A stretch of DNA of 64,000 bases, from contig CAZJRB010000016.1 in the NCBI GenBank assembly GCA_964547995.1, positions 1-64,000 on the forward strand, read 5' to 3'. The stretch comes from CAZJRB01 sp964547995. GTDB taxonomy: Bacteria; Planctomycetota; Planctomycetia; Pirellulales; Thermoguttaceae. A program made the position numbers and the translations under genes. How positions within the stretch are numbered: position 1 is the first letter of the stretch; each line of letters starts with the position of its first letter. This document shows positions 8,611-16,980 of this stretch, piece by piece. The notes beneath the pieces were generated by a model. That model was not told the DNA's origin. It saw only the letters and a program-made list of their open reading frames with translations, and did not search any database.

Positions 8611-8820
8611 TCACAATCTCGGGATATGTTTGCGGCAATGCGGGCAGACGCGGGCCCGGAGGGCGACCTCTTTGCAGCAGGCCGCGCATACCTTAACGAT
8701 CTTCTCTTCATCCGATCGCCATGGGCCCGAGGGATCGAAGCCGAGTACATGGGCGCCCGTTTCGGAGAGCCCCAACTCGCCCGGCAGGATTTCCGTGCTT
8801 GAACTTAGAGTAGATACCAT
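8611..8820 (-). CDS. small zinc-ribbon protein
   Basis: About 69 residues from the ATG at 8820. An AGGTGG Shine-Dalgarno lies about 8 nt upstream; ATG at 8826 and GTG at 8832 are alternatives. The C-terminal 27 residues form a treble-clef or zinc-ribbon-like knuckle pair (VCAACCKEVALRARVCPHC), similar to the DZANK/UPF0547 type. The N-terminal half is Ser/Thr/Gly-rich and probably disordered. A good sigma70-type promoter lies just upstream (8839-8868), which supports expression. A role in protein or nucleic-acid binding is inferred from the fold only. Confidence 0.55.
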   Translation of the reverse strand: MVSTLSSSTEILPGELGLSETGAHVLGFDPSGPWRSDEEKIVKVCAACCKEVALRARVCPHCRKHIPRL

Positions 8821-8838
8821 CGTCATCTCCACCTATTG

Positions 8839-8868
8839 ATTATACACACCGGTGCGCATCCGCATCAA
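8839..8868 (-). promoter_or_regulatory. candidate promoter of the small zinc-ribbon gene
   Basis: On the minus strand: TTGATG (8868-8863), an 18-bp spacer, then a perfect TATAAT (8844-8839). The predicted transcript start near 8832 would give a very short leader, so the real start is 8820 or 8826. Confidence 0.5.
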
Positions 8869-9196
8869 TATGACTTGGTATCGCGGTCACACCCGCAGAT
8901 TATTTCCCAAACCCTCATATTCTTCGGCAGGAGTCGATCGCGAAGTCGCCGGGCAAGCAGTCTGCACCCACAAGCGGGGGATGTCGACATGCACGGGCGC
9001 TCACAGCGTCACAGATGGCCGCCAGCGCGAAGGCGATGCCCGGAAATCCCGTCGCGAGCGGTCTACGAAGAAGACTCGTCATGGCAACATGCCTCACTGT
9101 GGTAGTGCTTTTGGTGGTTCCAAAGCGATTCCCTGATTGATCCGGCAAACGAGCCCCTCTAAACAGCCCTTTGAAAAAGTGAGGCCCTGTTGGTTC
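8869..9196. other. intergenic region without a supported gene
   Basis: Open frames of 80-100 codons occur on both strands, but none has a convincing ribosome binding site, domain or composition. They are treated as chance frames in G+C-rich DNA. Confidence 0.5.
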
Positions 9197-9292
9197 GGGT
9201 GGCACTGGTGGCACTGGCGTTTCGCCAGTGCCTGAGTTGGGGGCTGCAATGAGGCATGGCCGCTGAGCACCGGCGAGACGCCAGTGCCACCC
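9197..9292. repeat. palindromic repeat, family C (REPIN-like)
   Basis: The left arm holds the hairpin ggcactggcg-ttt-cgccagtgcc (9210-9232), preceded by ggtggcactggt. The right arm (9267-9292) is its inverted counterpart with two substitutions. This architecture of two inverted hairpin arms matches families A and D. Only one copy of family C was seen in the window. Confidence 0.7.
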
Positions 9293-9434
9293 TTTTTGAA
9301 CGGGCTGCTAACGCTTTTAACACCGATACCGCTCCCTTAATCAACGAGTTCGGGTCAGGATTGTAGCAGTCACACGAAAAAGGCATCTCCCCCGCTGCAG
9401 GGTGGGGGTGTGTCGATCCAACATTCTCGGTTTG

Positions 9435-9463
9435 TTGCGTCCCCGCCCTTGCGTCGCTATAGT
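9435..9463 (+). promoter_or_regulatory. candidate promoter for the TIM-barrel gene
   Basis: TTGCGT (9435-9440), a 17-bp spacer, then TATAGT (9458-9463). It lies about 55 bp before the start at 9519. The -35 match is weak. Confidence 0.35.
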
Positions 9464-9518
9464 GGTATTACTTGGGCAAATTTCACCCCGTTTCCGATCT
9501 GGCAAGAGGTACTGAATA

Positions 9519-10460
9519 ATGAAAGAGAAAGACAAGGGTCTGACTCGTCGCGGGATGTTAAAGGGAACCGCCGGGACCGTCGCGGCAATGGCCGCCACGG
9601 GCATCGCAGCCACCACCCAGGGCGCCGGACGCCTCGGGCGCCGAAGACGCAGTTCCAGCGGCTATCCCCGGCTGAAAGGAAACATCAACCACTCGGTCTG
9701 CAATTGGTGCTTTCTGAACGACTGCTCGGTCAAGCCGATGACGCTGGAGAAACTTTGCTGTGCCGCCAAACCCATGGGGATCAAGTCCGTCGAGCTGGTC
9801 GATCCGAAGGATTTCGGCGTCCTGAAGAAGCACGGCCTGATCTGCGCCATGACCCCCAGCCACGGGTTTGTCAAGGGGTTCAACGACAAGGCGAACCACG
9901 CCATGTGCATCGAGAAGATCAAGGCGGCCGTCGACGCCAACGCCGAGGCCGGCTTCCCGAACGTCATCACCTTTTCCGGCTTCCGCAACAATATCCCCGA
10001 TGACGTCGGGCTGGAAAACACCGTCGAGGGCCTGAAGAAGGTCATCGGGTACGCCGAAAAGAAAAAGGTTACCCTCTGCATCGAGGTCCTCAACAGCCGT
10101 GTCGACGTCGAGATGAAAGGGCATCCCGGCTACATGGGCGACTCGGTCGAGTGGTGCGGCGAGGTCTGCAAGCGGATTGCCTCCCCGCAGATGAAAATCC
10201 TCTACGACATCTACCACGTCCAGATTATGCAAGGCGACGTGATTACCCGCATCAACGAGTGGAAGGAATACATCGGCCACTACCACACCGCCGGCAACCC
10301 CGGCCGTAACGAAATGGATGATACGCAGGAGATTAACTACACGGGCATCATGAAGGCGGTCGTCGGCACCGGCTTCGACATGTACTGTGCCCACGAGTTC
10401 ATCCCCACCCGCGATCCCGTTCAGGGGCTGTGGCAAGCGGTGCAGGTCTGCGACGTCTGA
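9519..10460 (+). CDS. Tat-exported sugar isomerase/epimerase-like TIM-barrel protein (hydroxypyruvate-isomerase-like)
   Basis: 313 residues. The N-terminus 'LTRRGMLKGTAGTVAAMAATG' is a twin-arginine signal (TRRGMLK followed by an Ala-rich stretch), so the protein should be exported folded. The rest is a xylose-isomerase-like TIM barrel (AP endonuclease family 2 fold) close to hydroxypyruvate isomerases. Metal and catalytic positions are visible: Glu in 'LCIEVLNSRVD' (about 190), Asp/His in 'LYDIYHVQIM' (about 225-230), His in 'HYHTAGNPGRNE' (about 252-260), and Glu in 'CAHEFIP' (about 292). Planctomycetes carry many such exported enzymes, often for unusual sugars or cyclitols, so the true substrate is uncertain. 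A secreted alpha/beta hydrolase follows 115 bp downstream on the same strand. Confidence 0.8.
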   Translation: MKEKDKGLTRRGMLKGTAGTVAAMAATGIAATTQGAGRLGRRRRSSSGYPRLKGNINHSVCNWCFLNDCSVKPMTLEKLCCAAKPMGIKSVELVDPKDFGVLKKHGLICAMTPSHGFVKGFNDKANHAMCIEKIKAAVDANAEAGFPNVITFSGFRNNIPDDVGLENTVEGLKKVIGYAEKKKVTLCIEVLNSRVDVEMKGHPGYMGDSVEWCGEVCKRIASPQMKILYDIYHVQIMQGDVITRINEWKEYIGHYHTAGNPGRNEMDDTQEINYTGIMKAVVGTGFDMYCAHEFIPTRDPVQGLWQAVQVCDV

Positions 10461-10575
10461 TCGTAGCGCAGAGTGTGAAGCTCTTGCCAAAGCGGAACCA
10501 TTGCGCCGGTCGATTCCCGCTGGAGTCGGCCGGCGTTTCTCGTGTCTGATCACAAATTTATCCGAGGAGAGAAGC

Positions 10576-11889
10576 GTGAAAAAGGAAAACACCACGAAGA
10601 ATCGGAATGCGGGGGGCCGCGTGCTCTTGTTCCCAGCGGCCTTGATGGTTGCCCTTGCGGCCGGGTCCTCAATGGGCGCGGAACTCGTATTCAAAGACGC
10701 CACATTGTCCTTCCAGACGCTCCGCACGATGGGTGCGGCCCCGGGCGGGGGCGCGGACATCGGAGAATGTCTGAGCACGGCCTACCGCATCAAGGCGGGG
10801 AGCGACGAAAGCTGGTACGACCAGTGGCACAAGACCGCAGTCCGCTTGGAGAAGACGGCGGACCGGTTTCTGGCCAAAGGCCACAGGGAAAGCGCGAAGG
10901 AGGCCTATTTCCGCGCATCCAACTATTACCGGACCGCCGAGTTCTTCCTTCACGCAAACCCGCACGACCCCCGCATTCTGAAGACCTGGGGTAAGAGCCG
11001 CGGGCTGTTCATCAAGGCCGCCGGGCTGTCGAAAACACCGATCCGCCCGGTCGAAATACCCTTTGAAGGAACCACCTTGCCCGGTTACTTGTGCCTGGAC
11101 GGTTCCGGAAAAAAGAGGCCCTTGATCGTCGCCCATTCCGGCTTTGACGGTACGGCCGAGGAACTCTATTTCTCCCTTGCGTTTTTTGCCGTGCGGCGGG
11201 GTTACCACTGCCTGCTGTTCGAAGGGCCCGGACAGGGCCGCGTAATCCGCGAGCAGAAGATCCCGTTCCGGCCCAATTGGGAGACGGTCGTTGCTCCGGT
11301 CGTGGACTTCGCCCTTCGGCAGCCGGAGGTCGTCCCCGACAAAATCGCGCTGATCGGCTACAGCATGGGAGGATACCTGGCTCCGCGGGCCGTTGCCTAT
11401 GAACCTCGCATCAAGGCGTGCGTGGCGAACGGCGGAGTATACGATTTTCACGCCCCGCAGGTCAAAGAGCTGGGCCCCGAAGCGGAGAAGATGCTCGACA
11501 ACCCGGCCCGGGCAGAAGAGATCGACAAGGAAATCTATGAGGCCATGAAGACCGATACCGGCGTACGATGGTTCTTCAACGACGGCATGTGGAAGTTCGG
11601 TGCAAAGACCCCGAGCGAGCTGCTCAGAAAAACGAGACCCTACAACATGAAGGACTGTGCCGGCAAGATCACGTGCCGCATGTTCATCATCGACTCCGAG
11701 AAGGATACATTGATACCCGGCCAGGCCGGGCAATTGTACGACGCCCTCAAATGTCCGAAGGATTTCCATCTCTTCACTGCGGAGCAGGGCGCCGAAGAGC
11801 ACTGCCAGGTGGGCGCCTCCTTTCTCTCCAACGAAATCATTCTTAACTGGCTGGACGAGACACTCCAACGGGATGGCGCCGCGCGCTAA
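10576..11889 (+). CDS. secreted alpha/beta hydrolase
   Basis: 437 residues from a GTG at 10576, chosen because GAGGAGA ends 5 nt upstream and a signal peptide follows ('VLLFPAALMVALAAGSSMGA'). The N-terminal third (about 40-160) is helical. The hydrolase domain then shows the nucleophile elbow GYSMGG near residue 260, with 'LIVAHSGFDGTAEELY' as the oxyanion strand. The acid is probably in 'FIIDSEKDTLIP' and the His in 'GAEEHCQVGA'. The layout (helical N-domain, GYSMGG, EEHC) resembles the 2,6-dihydroxypseudooxynicotine-hydrolase/FrsA-like group. Likely a C-C or ester hydrolase acting outside the cytoplasm; the substrate is unknown. It may share a transcript with the upstream TIM-barrel gene. 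Confidence 0.8.
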   Translation: MKKENTTKNRNAGGRVLLFPAALMVALAAGSSMGAELVFKDATLSFQTLRTMGAAPGGGADIGECLSTAYRIKAGSDESWYDQWHKTAVRLEKTADRFLAKGHRESAKEAYFRASNYYRTAEFFLHANPHDPRILKTWGKSRGLFIKAAGLSKTPIRPVEIPFEGTTLPGYLCLDGSGKKRPLIVAHSGFDGTAEELYFSLAFFAVRRGYHCLLFEGPGQGRVIREQKIPFRPNWETVVAPVVDFALRQPEVVPDKIALIGYSMGGYLAPRAVAYEPRIKACVANGGVYDFHAPQVKELGPEAEKMLDNPARAEEIDKEIYEAMKTDTGVRWFFNDGMWKFGAKTPSELLRKTRPYNMKDCAGKITCRMFIIDSEKDTLIPGQAGQLYDALKCPKDFHLFTAEQGAEEHCQVGASFLSNEIILNWLDETLQRDGAAR

Positions 11890-12101
11890 TTTCCTTTGCC
11901 AGGGCGTACACCACGACATGGAACCCATCCCCCCACGAGTAGGTCGCGTGCCCCTTGTCTGTCCGTAGAAGGAGGCGTCCAAACCCCATAGAGGGTGGTG
12001 CATACCGCCAATTGACCATAGTTATACCAGATAAAAGCTGCTGTTGACGAGTTGCCGACACCTTCCCCCATCAGGTAGTGTTCCTCGATGGGCCGCCGGA
12101 C

Positions 12102-12129
12102 TCGACACGGGGCCCCCGTCTGGTAAAAT
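12102..12129 (+). promoter_or_regulatory. candidate promoter for the GYF-AIM24 gene
   Basis: TCGACA (12102-12107), a 16-bp spacer, then TAAAAT (12124-12129), each 5 of 6 to the sigma70 consensus. The predicted transcript start is about 55 bp before the start codon. The rest of 11890-12190 shows no gene or repeat. Confidence 0.45.
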
Positions 12130-12190
12130 CTTTCATAGTAGAATGTTCGGCATCCTGATCCGGAGGCACTGAAAACAAAGGAGTTCCCCC

Positions 12191-13129
12191 ATGACGGTGA
12201 GATTGGGTTGGTACTTGGCGCAGGGATCGAAGACGGTGGGGCCCATGACGCAGTTGCAGTTGCAGCAACGGGTGAAGTCGGGTGATGGCCCCACCACGCT
12301 CGTCTATGGCCCGGGCGTAAGCGAATGGGTCGAAGCGCGGCACGTTGCACCGCTGTCCGACGCCGGAACGCCGCCCTACGTGCCCATGAACCGCAAGCCC
12401 GAGACTCTCGACTACGAAATCTTCGGAACCGACGTTCAGCACGTCGAGGTCATCCTCAATCCGGGCGAAACCGCCATCGCCGAGGCAGGCGCCCTGATGT
12501 ATATGAGCCCCAAGATCGAGATGGAGACCGTGCTGGGCGACCCCTCGGCCCCGGAAACCGGGCTGATCGGTAAGGTCGTGTCGGCCACAAAACGTGCCGT
12601 TACCGGGGATTCGATCCGCCTGACCAGCTTCAAAAACTCGGGAGAAGAGCAAGAACGGGCCGCCTTCGGAATTCCTTGTCCCGGCAAGATCGTTTCTCTC
12701 TACCTCGACGAGATCGGCGGCGGCGAGGTGCTTTGCCAGAAGGACAACTTTCTGTGTGCCGCTGCGGGGGTGCATGTTGCAACCGCGTTCCAGAAGAAGA
12801 TCCCCGCGGGGCTGTTCGGCAGTGACGGTTTCACGCTGCAACGGCTAAGCGGCGATGGGATTGCCTTGGTACACGCCGGGGGTACGCTAATACGCCGGAT
12901 GCTGCAAGAGGAACAAGGACTGATTGTCGACATCGGCTGTCTCGTGGCGCTTCAAGCGAGCGTACAATACGACATCCAACTCGTCGAGGGCGTTAAGAAC
13001 GCCTTCGTGCCCGACGAGGGGCTCTTCTTCGCCATGCTCACAGGTCCGGGTGAAATATGGCTCCAGTCACTGCCCTTCTCACGATTGGGCGGCCGGATCG
13101 TTGCCAACGTTCCCCAAAGGGGGGGGTGA
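12191..13129 (+). CDS. GYF_2 domain plus AIM24/TIGR00266 family protein
   Basis: 312 residues. The first 60 form a GYF_2 domain (start 'MTVRLGWYLAQGSKTVGPMT', then 'GVSEWVEARHVAPL'). From about residue 75 to the end is an AIM24-family beta-helix domain ('VEVILNPGETAIAEAGALMY', 'GGGEVLCQKDNFLCAAAGV', 'LLFFAMLTGPGEIWLQSLPF' region). AIM24-family proteins form trimeric beta structures; the mitochondrial homologue affects inner-membrane organisation, and the bacterial role is not settled. There is no signal peptide. Joining it to a GYF domain suggests recruitment to a proline-rich partner, as with the triple-GYF protein at 4185-5645. The ATG has no strong Shine-Dalgarno, but the frame begins exactly at the GYF domain. 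Confidence 0.85.
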   Translation: MTVRLGWYLAQGSKTVGPMTQLQLQQRVKSGDGPTTLVYGPGVSEWVEARHVAPLSDAGTPPYVPMNRKPETLDYEIFGTDVQHVEVILNPGETAIAEAGALMYMSPKIEMETVLGDPSAPETGLIGKVVSATKRAVTGDSIRLTSFKNSGEEQERAAFGIPCPGKIVSLYLDEIGGGEVLCQKDNFLCAAAGVHVATAFQKKIPAGLFGSDGFTLQRLSGDGIALVHAGGTLIRRMLQEEQGLIVDIGCLVALQASVQYDIQLVEGVKNAFVPDEGLFFAMLTGPGEIWLQSLPFSRLGGRIVANVPQRGG

Positions 13130-13255
13130 CGAGATTCTTTCTAGGCCAAAAATTGGGGATGCCCGCGCTGGATTTTACTCCCCATTTCTAACAGAATAGG
13201 GGAAACAGGGTAACTTTGCCAACGCTCATTCCGACGAAAGAAGGGTCCGAGAACC

Positions 13256-14164
13256 ATGAAAAGCTATTTCCCAAACAGGCACTTGATTCGGCCGCGGTAC
13301 GCATTTTCGGTGACAATCGTTTCCACATTCTTGCTGCTGCTCGTCCAACCATTGCCGCTGTTCGCCCAAGATGCGGATGAACCGTCGGCGAGCCCGAGCG
13401 ACATCCCGCCCCCTTCCGATGCGGCGCCGGATGTTGCGAAACCCTCTTCGCCGTCGTGCAACAAATCTTGCTGTTGCTGCAAGCGAAAGGTTCGGTGCAG
13501 GTCCCGTCGCTTGCGCCGTTGCCGTCGCGTGTGTGTCTCGTCGAAATGCGCGGCCGGCAACGCCGTGCAGTGGAAGGACCTTTTCGACGGCAAGACGCTC
13601 GGCAAGTGGAAGTCGATCCAGTTCGGCGGCGAGGGCGAGGTCGTCGTCAAAGACGACATGATCGTCATGCCGATGGGGGCGTCGATGACCGGCGTCGCCT
13701 ATACCGGAGAACTGCCTCGCGACAACTACGAAATCGAACTCGAAGGACAACGGCTCGACGGCATCGATTTCTTTGCCACGACGACCTTCCCCGTCGGTAA
13801 GGACCGTTGTTCTTTCGTCACCGGCGGCTGGGGCGGCACCGTCATCGGCCTCTCGTGCATCGACTTCTACGACGCCGCTGACAACAGTACCAGCGCGTTC
13901 TTCGATTTCAAGGACAAAACCTGGTACCGCTTCCGCATCCGCGTCAGCGAAGCAAAGATCGAGGTCTGGGTCAACGACAAACGGGTCGTCAACCAGGCGC
14001 GCAAGGGCCACAAGATCAGCATCCGCGATGAATGCGACCTGTGCAAGCCGCTGGGGATTTGCACGTGGGACACGACCGGCGCCGTACGCAAAATCCGCAT
14101 CCGCGACTTGACGCCCGAGGAAATCAAGACGGCTGCCGATGCGGCAAAGGAAGAGGAGTTCTAG
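13256..14164 (+). CDS. secreted DUF1080 (3-keto-disaccharide hydrolase-like) protein with Cys/Arg-rich linker
   Basis: 302 residues. A signal peptide runs to about residue 38 (cleavage near LFA-QDA). A Pro/Ser/Asp-rich stretch is followed by an unusual Cys/Arg-rich segment at about 66-98 (CNKSCCCCKRKVRCRSR begins it). The DUF1080 (LamG-like) domain runs from about 105 to 285, starting 'WKDLFDGKTLGKWKS'. DUF1080 proteins are beta-sandwich enzymes or binding proteins; some cleave 3-keto-glycosides, but many planctomycete paralogues are uncharacterised. The Cys/Arg-rich linker is not part of the family and could bind metal or nucleic acid, or form disulphides. The gene stands alone on the plus strand. 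Confidence 0.8.
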   Translation: MKSYFPNRHLIRPRYAFSVTIVSTFLLLLVQPLPLFAQDADEPSASPSDIPPPSDAAPDVAKPSSPSCNKSCCCCKRKVRCRSRRLRRCRRVCVSSKCAAGNAVQWKDLFDGKTLGKWKSIQFGGEGEVVVKDDMIVMPMGASMTGVAYTGELPRDNYEIELEGQRLDGIDFFATTTFPVGKDRCSFVTGGWGGTVIGLSCIDFYDAADNSTSAFFDFKDKTWYRFRIRVSEAKIEVWVNDKRVVNQARKGHKISIRDECDLCKPLGICTWDTTGAVRKIRIRDLTPEEIKTAADAAKEEEF

Positions 14165-14277
14165 CCGCCCTTTTGGCCGGGCAACTTGACAGGAATCACA
14201 AGTGCAGGTGGGGGAAGAGAACCCTCAACTCTCGAAAGACAAGCCGCCAAACGGGTTCCAAGGTCTGGACAAGGGTT

Positions 14278-14775
14278 CTATTCAAATTCTAGCTTCGTTT
14301 GCGCTTCCAAGGTTGAGACTATGTCCTCAAAACCTCCCTTGTCGGGGAGCATGCCCTTTATGACGGTGTATCTCAACCCTCCGGCATACACGTAAAGGAA
14401 AACTTCACCGTATGCCTCAAGCCTCTTCAGCGCCACAATGTCTCGAAACGCGACGTAACACTCCTGGGATGTCCAGCCGCCTGCCGGAAAGAGAATTCCG
14501 TCGGTCGTGATTGCGATGCGCTGTGTGACGGTCAGCCGCACATAGGCAATCAACGCCGCCGCAACCACGAATCCCGAGGACAGCGCGGCAAGAACCCAAT
14601 AGAACACCTTCGCGCCCGTCGGGGACAGGCGGACGATTCCGTTGATGACCGCACCGCGATCATCGGTCAGGGCCAGGTAGATGAAAGAGACCGCACACAG
14701 CGCGAAGAAACCACCGGCAAGAAAAACTATCGTCCACTTCGGTTTGTAGTCGTACTGTTTGACTATTGCACTCAT
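14278..14775 (-). CDS. small membrane protein, possible PH-like domain
   Basis: 165 residues with two transmembrane segments (about 16-36 and 57-80). A soluble C-terminal part (about 85-165) alternates hydrophobic and polar residues, with 'QRIAITTDGILFPAGGW' resembling the start of bacterial PH-like (bPH2/YcxB) domains. I do not recognise a specific family. It follows porB on the same strand with a 53-bp gap and could be read through from that operon, but no functional link is evident. Confidence 0.6.
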   Translation of the reverse strand: MSAIVKQYDYKPKWTIVFLAGGFFALCAVSFIYLALTDDRGAVINGIVRLSPTGAKVFYWVLAALSSGFVVAAALIAYVRLTVTQRIAITTDGILFPAGGWTSQECYVAFRDIVALKRLEAYGEVFLYVYAGGLRYTVIKGMLPDKGGFEDIVSTLEAQTKLEFE

Positions 14776-14828
14776 ACCAGCAACAATTCAGCAAGAGCCT
14801 ACGTCGTACGGCCTTCCTCCCTCTTCTC

Positions 14829-15773
14829 TCAGCCTTCCTCCTTACTTTCTTGCTCCCTCCGCAGCAATGCAACCCAGTTCTTTTCGACTTGCTCCTGGTG
14901 CCAGTCGAGGATGCCCTCGGGATCTTTCTTCAAGAGGTGCTTGAAACGGCCCTGGGTTTTGAAGAACTCGATCACCGGCACGAACTCCTTGGGCTTGCGG
15001 TTGATTTTCCACCGGCCGTGGTCGACCTCGTAGAGGGGCCAGTAGCGGGTCTCGACGGCGAGCCGGGCGACCTCGATCGAATCCTCCGCCTTGCACCGCC
15101 ACCCGCGGTGGCAAGGGGCCAGGATATTGATAAAGGCCGGCCCGTCGATCTCGAGCGCCCGGGCAACCTTGCGCATGAAGTCCATGTGGTTCGAGACGCA
15201 GGCCTGGGCAACGTAGGGGATGTTGTGCGCGATCATGCACGCGGTGAGATCTTTGCGCCGCTGCTGCTTTCCGGGGACGACCTTCCCGCCGGGGCTGGTG
15301 TTGGTGGCGGCCCCGCGGGGCGTCGCGCTGGACCGCTGGATCCCGGTGTTCATGTAGGCGTTGTTGTCATAGCAGATGTAGAGCAGGTTATGCCCTCGCT
15401 CCATGGTGCCGGAAAGCGACTGGAATCCGATGTCGTAGGTTCCGCCGTCGCCGCCGAAAGCGATAAAGTTGATTTTCTTGTCTTCGGGGATCCGGCCCCT
15501 CCGCTTCAGCGCCTGGTAGGCGGCCTCGACGCCGCTGATGGTCGCGGCGGAATTCTCGAACGCGCAATGGACGTAAGGCACCCTCCACGCCGTGTAGGGA
15601 TAGATCGTGGTCGAGACCTCCATGCAGCCGGTCGCGAATCCCACGACGGTGTACGGGCCCGAAACGTGCAGGGCCTGGCGCAGAACGGCCGGTGCGGAGC
15701 AGGCGGCACACGACCGGTGCCCCCCCGCAAGCAACTCCGAATCGGCCGACATTTTCTTCAAGTTGATCGCCAT
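14829..15773 (-). CDS. porB: pyruvate:ferredoxin oxidoreductase beta subunit
   Basis: 314 residues. The beta subunit of four-subunit 2-oxoacid:ferredoxin oxidoreductases binds thiamine diphosphate and one [4Fe-4S] cluster. The cluster cysteines are visible in 'HRSCAACSAP' (about 19-26), 'ATGCMEV' (about 50) and 'PCHRGWRC' (about 220). The ThDP/Mg motif is 'FGGDGGTYDIG' near residue 110, followed by 'YDNNAYMNTGIQRS'. 'TPRGAATNTSPGGK' is typical of PorB. It is the last gene of the order porG-porD-porA-porB, 12 bp after porA. The complex converts pyruvate and CoA to acetyl-CoA, CO2 and reduced ferredoxin, so anaerobic growth is likely. A VOR/KOR specificity cannot be fully excluded. Confidence 0.92.
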   Translation of the reverse strand: MAINLKKMSADSELLAGGHRSCAACSAPAVLRQALHVSGPYTVVGFATGCMEVSTTIYPYTAWRVPYVHCAFENSAATISGVEAAYQALKRRGRIPEDKKINFIAFGGDGGTYDIGFQSLSGTMERGHNLLYICYDNNAYMNTGIQRSSATPRGAATNTSPGGKVVPGKQQRRKDLTACMIAHNIPYVAQACVSNHMDFMRKVARALEIDGPAFINILAPCHRGWRCKAEDSIEVARLAVETRYWPLYEVDHGRWKINRKPKEFVPVIEFFKTQGRFKHLLKKDPEGILDWHQEQVEKNWVALLRREQESKEEG

Positions 15774-15785
15774 AACGTTTGCTTC

Positions 15786-16961
15786 CTATTCTCTCAGGCA
15801 CGCGTACCGGTAAAGGTTGCCGGGATCACCGGATTCCCTGATTTTGACAAGGTCCGTAAATATGTTCTCGATTTCGTGCGTGTGGATATCGCGTCCGCCG
15901 AGTCCGTAGACGTAGTTGATCAGTTGCAGGGAGTCTCCGCCGGCAAACGAGCGGATTTCGTTGAACAACGGCCCGCCGCGCAGCCCGTAGGAGATCGCCC
16001 GGTCCATGACGGCGACCGTGCCGACGCCCCGGACGATCTCGGCGATCTCCTCGCCCGGAAACGGCCGGAAGGTCCTAAGCTTCAGAACCCCGGCCTTGAC
16101 GCCCTTTTCCCGCGCCTGGTCGGCGGCCGCTTTGGCGGTGCCGCAGGTCGAGCCGAGGGCAACGACCGCCACCTCCGCGTCGTCGAGCCGGTACTGCTCG
16201 AAGCAGCCGTACTCGCGCCCGGTCAATTTGCCATACTCCTTGCCCACCTCGAGGATTACTCTACGGGCGTTCTCCATCGCCTCGACCAACTGGCGCCGGC
16301 ACTCGAAGTAGTAGTCGGTCAGGTGCAGCGGGCCGATGGAAATCGGCTTCTCGGTATTCAACAGGCTGAACGCGGGACCGTACGGGCCGACGAACTTTTG
16401 TGCGGCTTCGGGACCGATGACCTCCAGCCCCTCCATCGTGTGGCTGAGGATAAACCCGTCGAGACAGACCATGACCGGCAGCAGGACATTCTTGTGCTCG
16501 CCGATCCGGAAGGCCTGAATGACGTTGTCGTAGACCTCCTGGGCGTTCTCGGAGTAGAGTTGTATCCAGCCGGAGTCGCGGCAGAACATTGTATCGCTGT
16601 GGTCGCAGTGGATGTTGATCGGTCCGCTGATCGCCCGGTTGACCACCGGCATGACGACCGGCAGCCGCGTCGAGGCGGTGATGGCACAGATTTCCGCCAT
16701 CAGCATCAGCCCCTGCGACGAGGTCGCCGTGACGGTCCTTGCCCCGGCGGCGGCGGATCCGAAGCACGCACTCTGGGCGCTGTGCTCCGATTCGACCGGG
16801 ACCAACTCCGTGTCGACGACGCCGTCGTTGACGTAGGAGGCGAACTTGTGCATGAGTTCGGTCTGGGGTGTGATAGGGTATGCGGCGACCACATCGGGAT
16901 TGACGTCCTTCAGCGCCTCGGCCCCCGCATCGTTCCCCGTCAGTGCGACTTGTTTGGCCAT
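15786..16961 (-). CDS. porA: pyruvate:ferredoxin oxidoreductase alpha subunit
   Basis: 391 residues from the ATG at 16961, chosen because GAGGAG lies about 6 nt upstream. It has the PorA pyrimidine-binding core starting 'AKQVALTGNDAGAEALKDV', with 'AAYPITPQTELMHKFA' and 'ELVPVESEHSAQSACFGS' (catalytic Glu in the ESEHSA motif). The transketolase C-terminal-like part is near 250-360 ('VAVVALGSTCGTAKAAAD'). It is separated from the upstream porD by 145 bp holding a family B palindrome, which may affect relative expression or RNA stability within the operon. Confidence 0.93.
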   Translation of the reverse strand: MAKQVALTGNDAGAEALKDVNPDVVAAYPITPQTELMHKFASYVNDGVVDTELVPVESEHSAQSACFGSAAAGARTVTATSSQGLMLMAEICAITASTRLPVVMPVVNRAISGPINIHCDHSDTMFCRDSGWIQLYSENAQEVYDNVIQAFRIGEHKNVLLPVMVCLDGFILSHTMEGLEVIGPEAAQKFVGPYGPAFSLLNTEKPISIGPLHLTDYYFECRRQLVEAMENARRVILEVGKEYGKLTGREYGCFEQYRLDDAEVAVVALGSTCGTAKAAADQAREKGVKAGVLKLRTFRPFPGEEIAEIVRGVGTVAVMDRAISYGLRGGPLFNEIRSFAGGDSLQLINYVYGLGGRDIHTHEIENIFTDLVKIRESGDPGNLYRYACLRE

Positions 16962-16980
16962 GTTTCTCCTCAATAATTCA

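Noticed and set aside
8915..9214. 99-codon frame on the minus strand with a hydrophobic stretch (looks like a signal peptide)
   Set aside because: No ribosome binding site, atypical composition and overlap with the family C palindrome; too weak to call.
9519..11889. TIM-barrel and hydrolase genes as part of a known catabolic pathway
   Set aside because: Both are generic exported enzymes; no transporter, regulator or further pathway gene is adjacent, so no pathway is assigned.
12071..12841. 256-codon minus-strand frame opposite the GYF-AIM24 gene
   Set aside because: The plus strand encodes a clear two-domain protein; the minus frame has no similarity or start signals.
14766..16976. 736-codon open frame antisense to porB and porA
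   Set aside because: It spans two clear genes and their junction on the opposite strand and shows no recognisable protein sequence.
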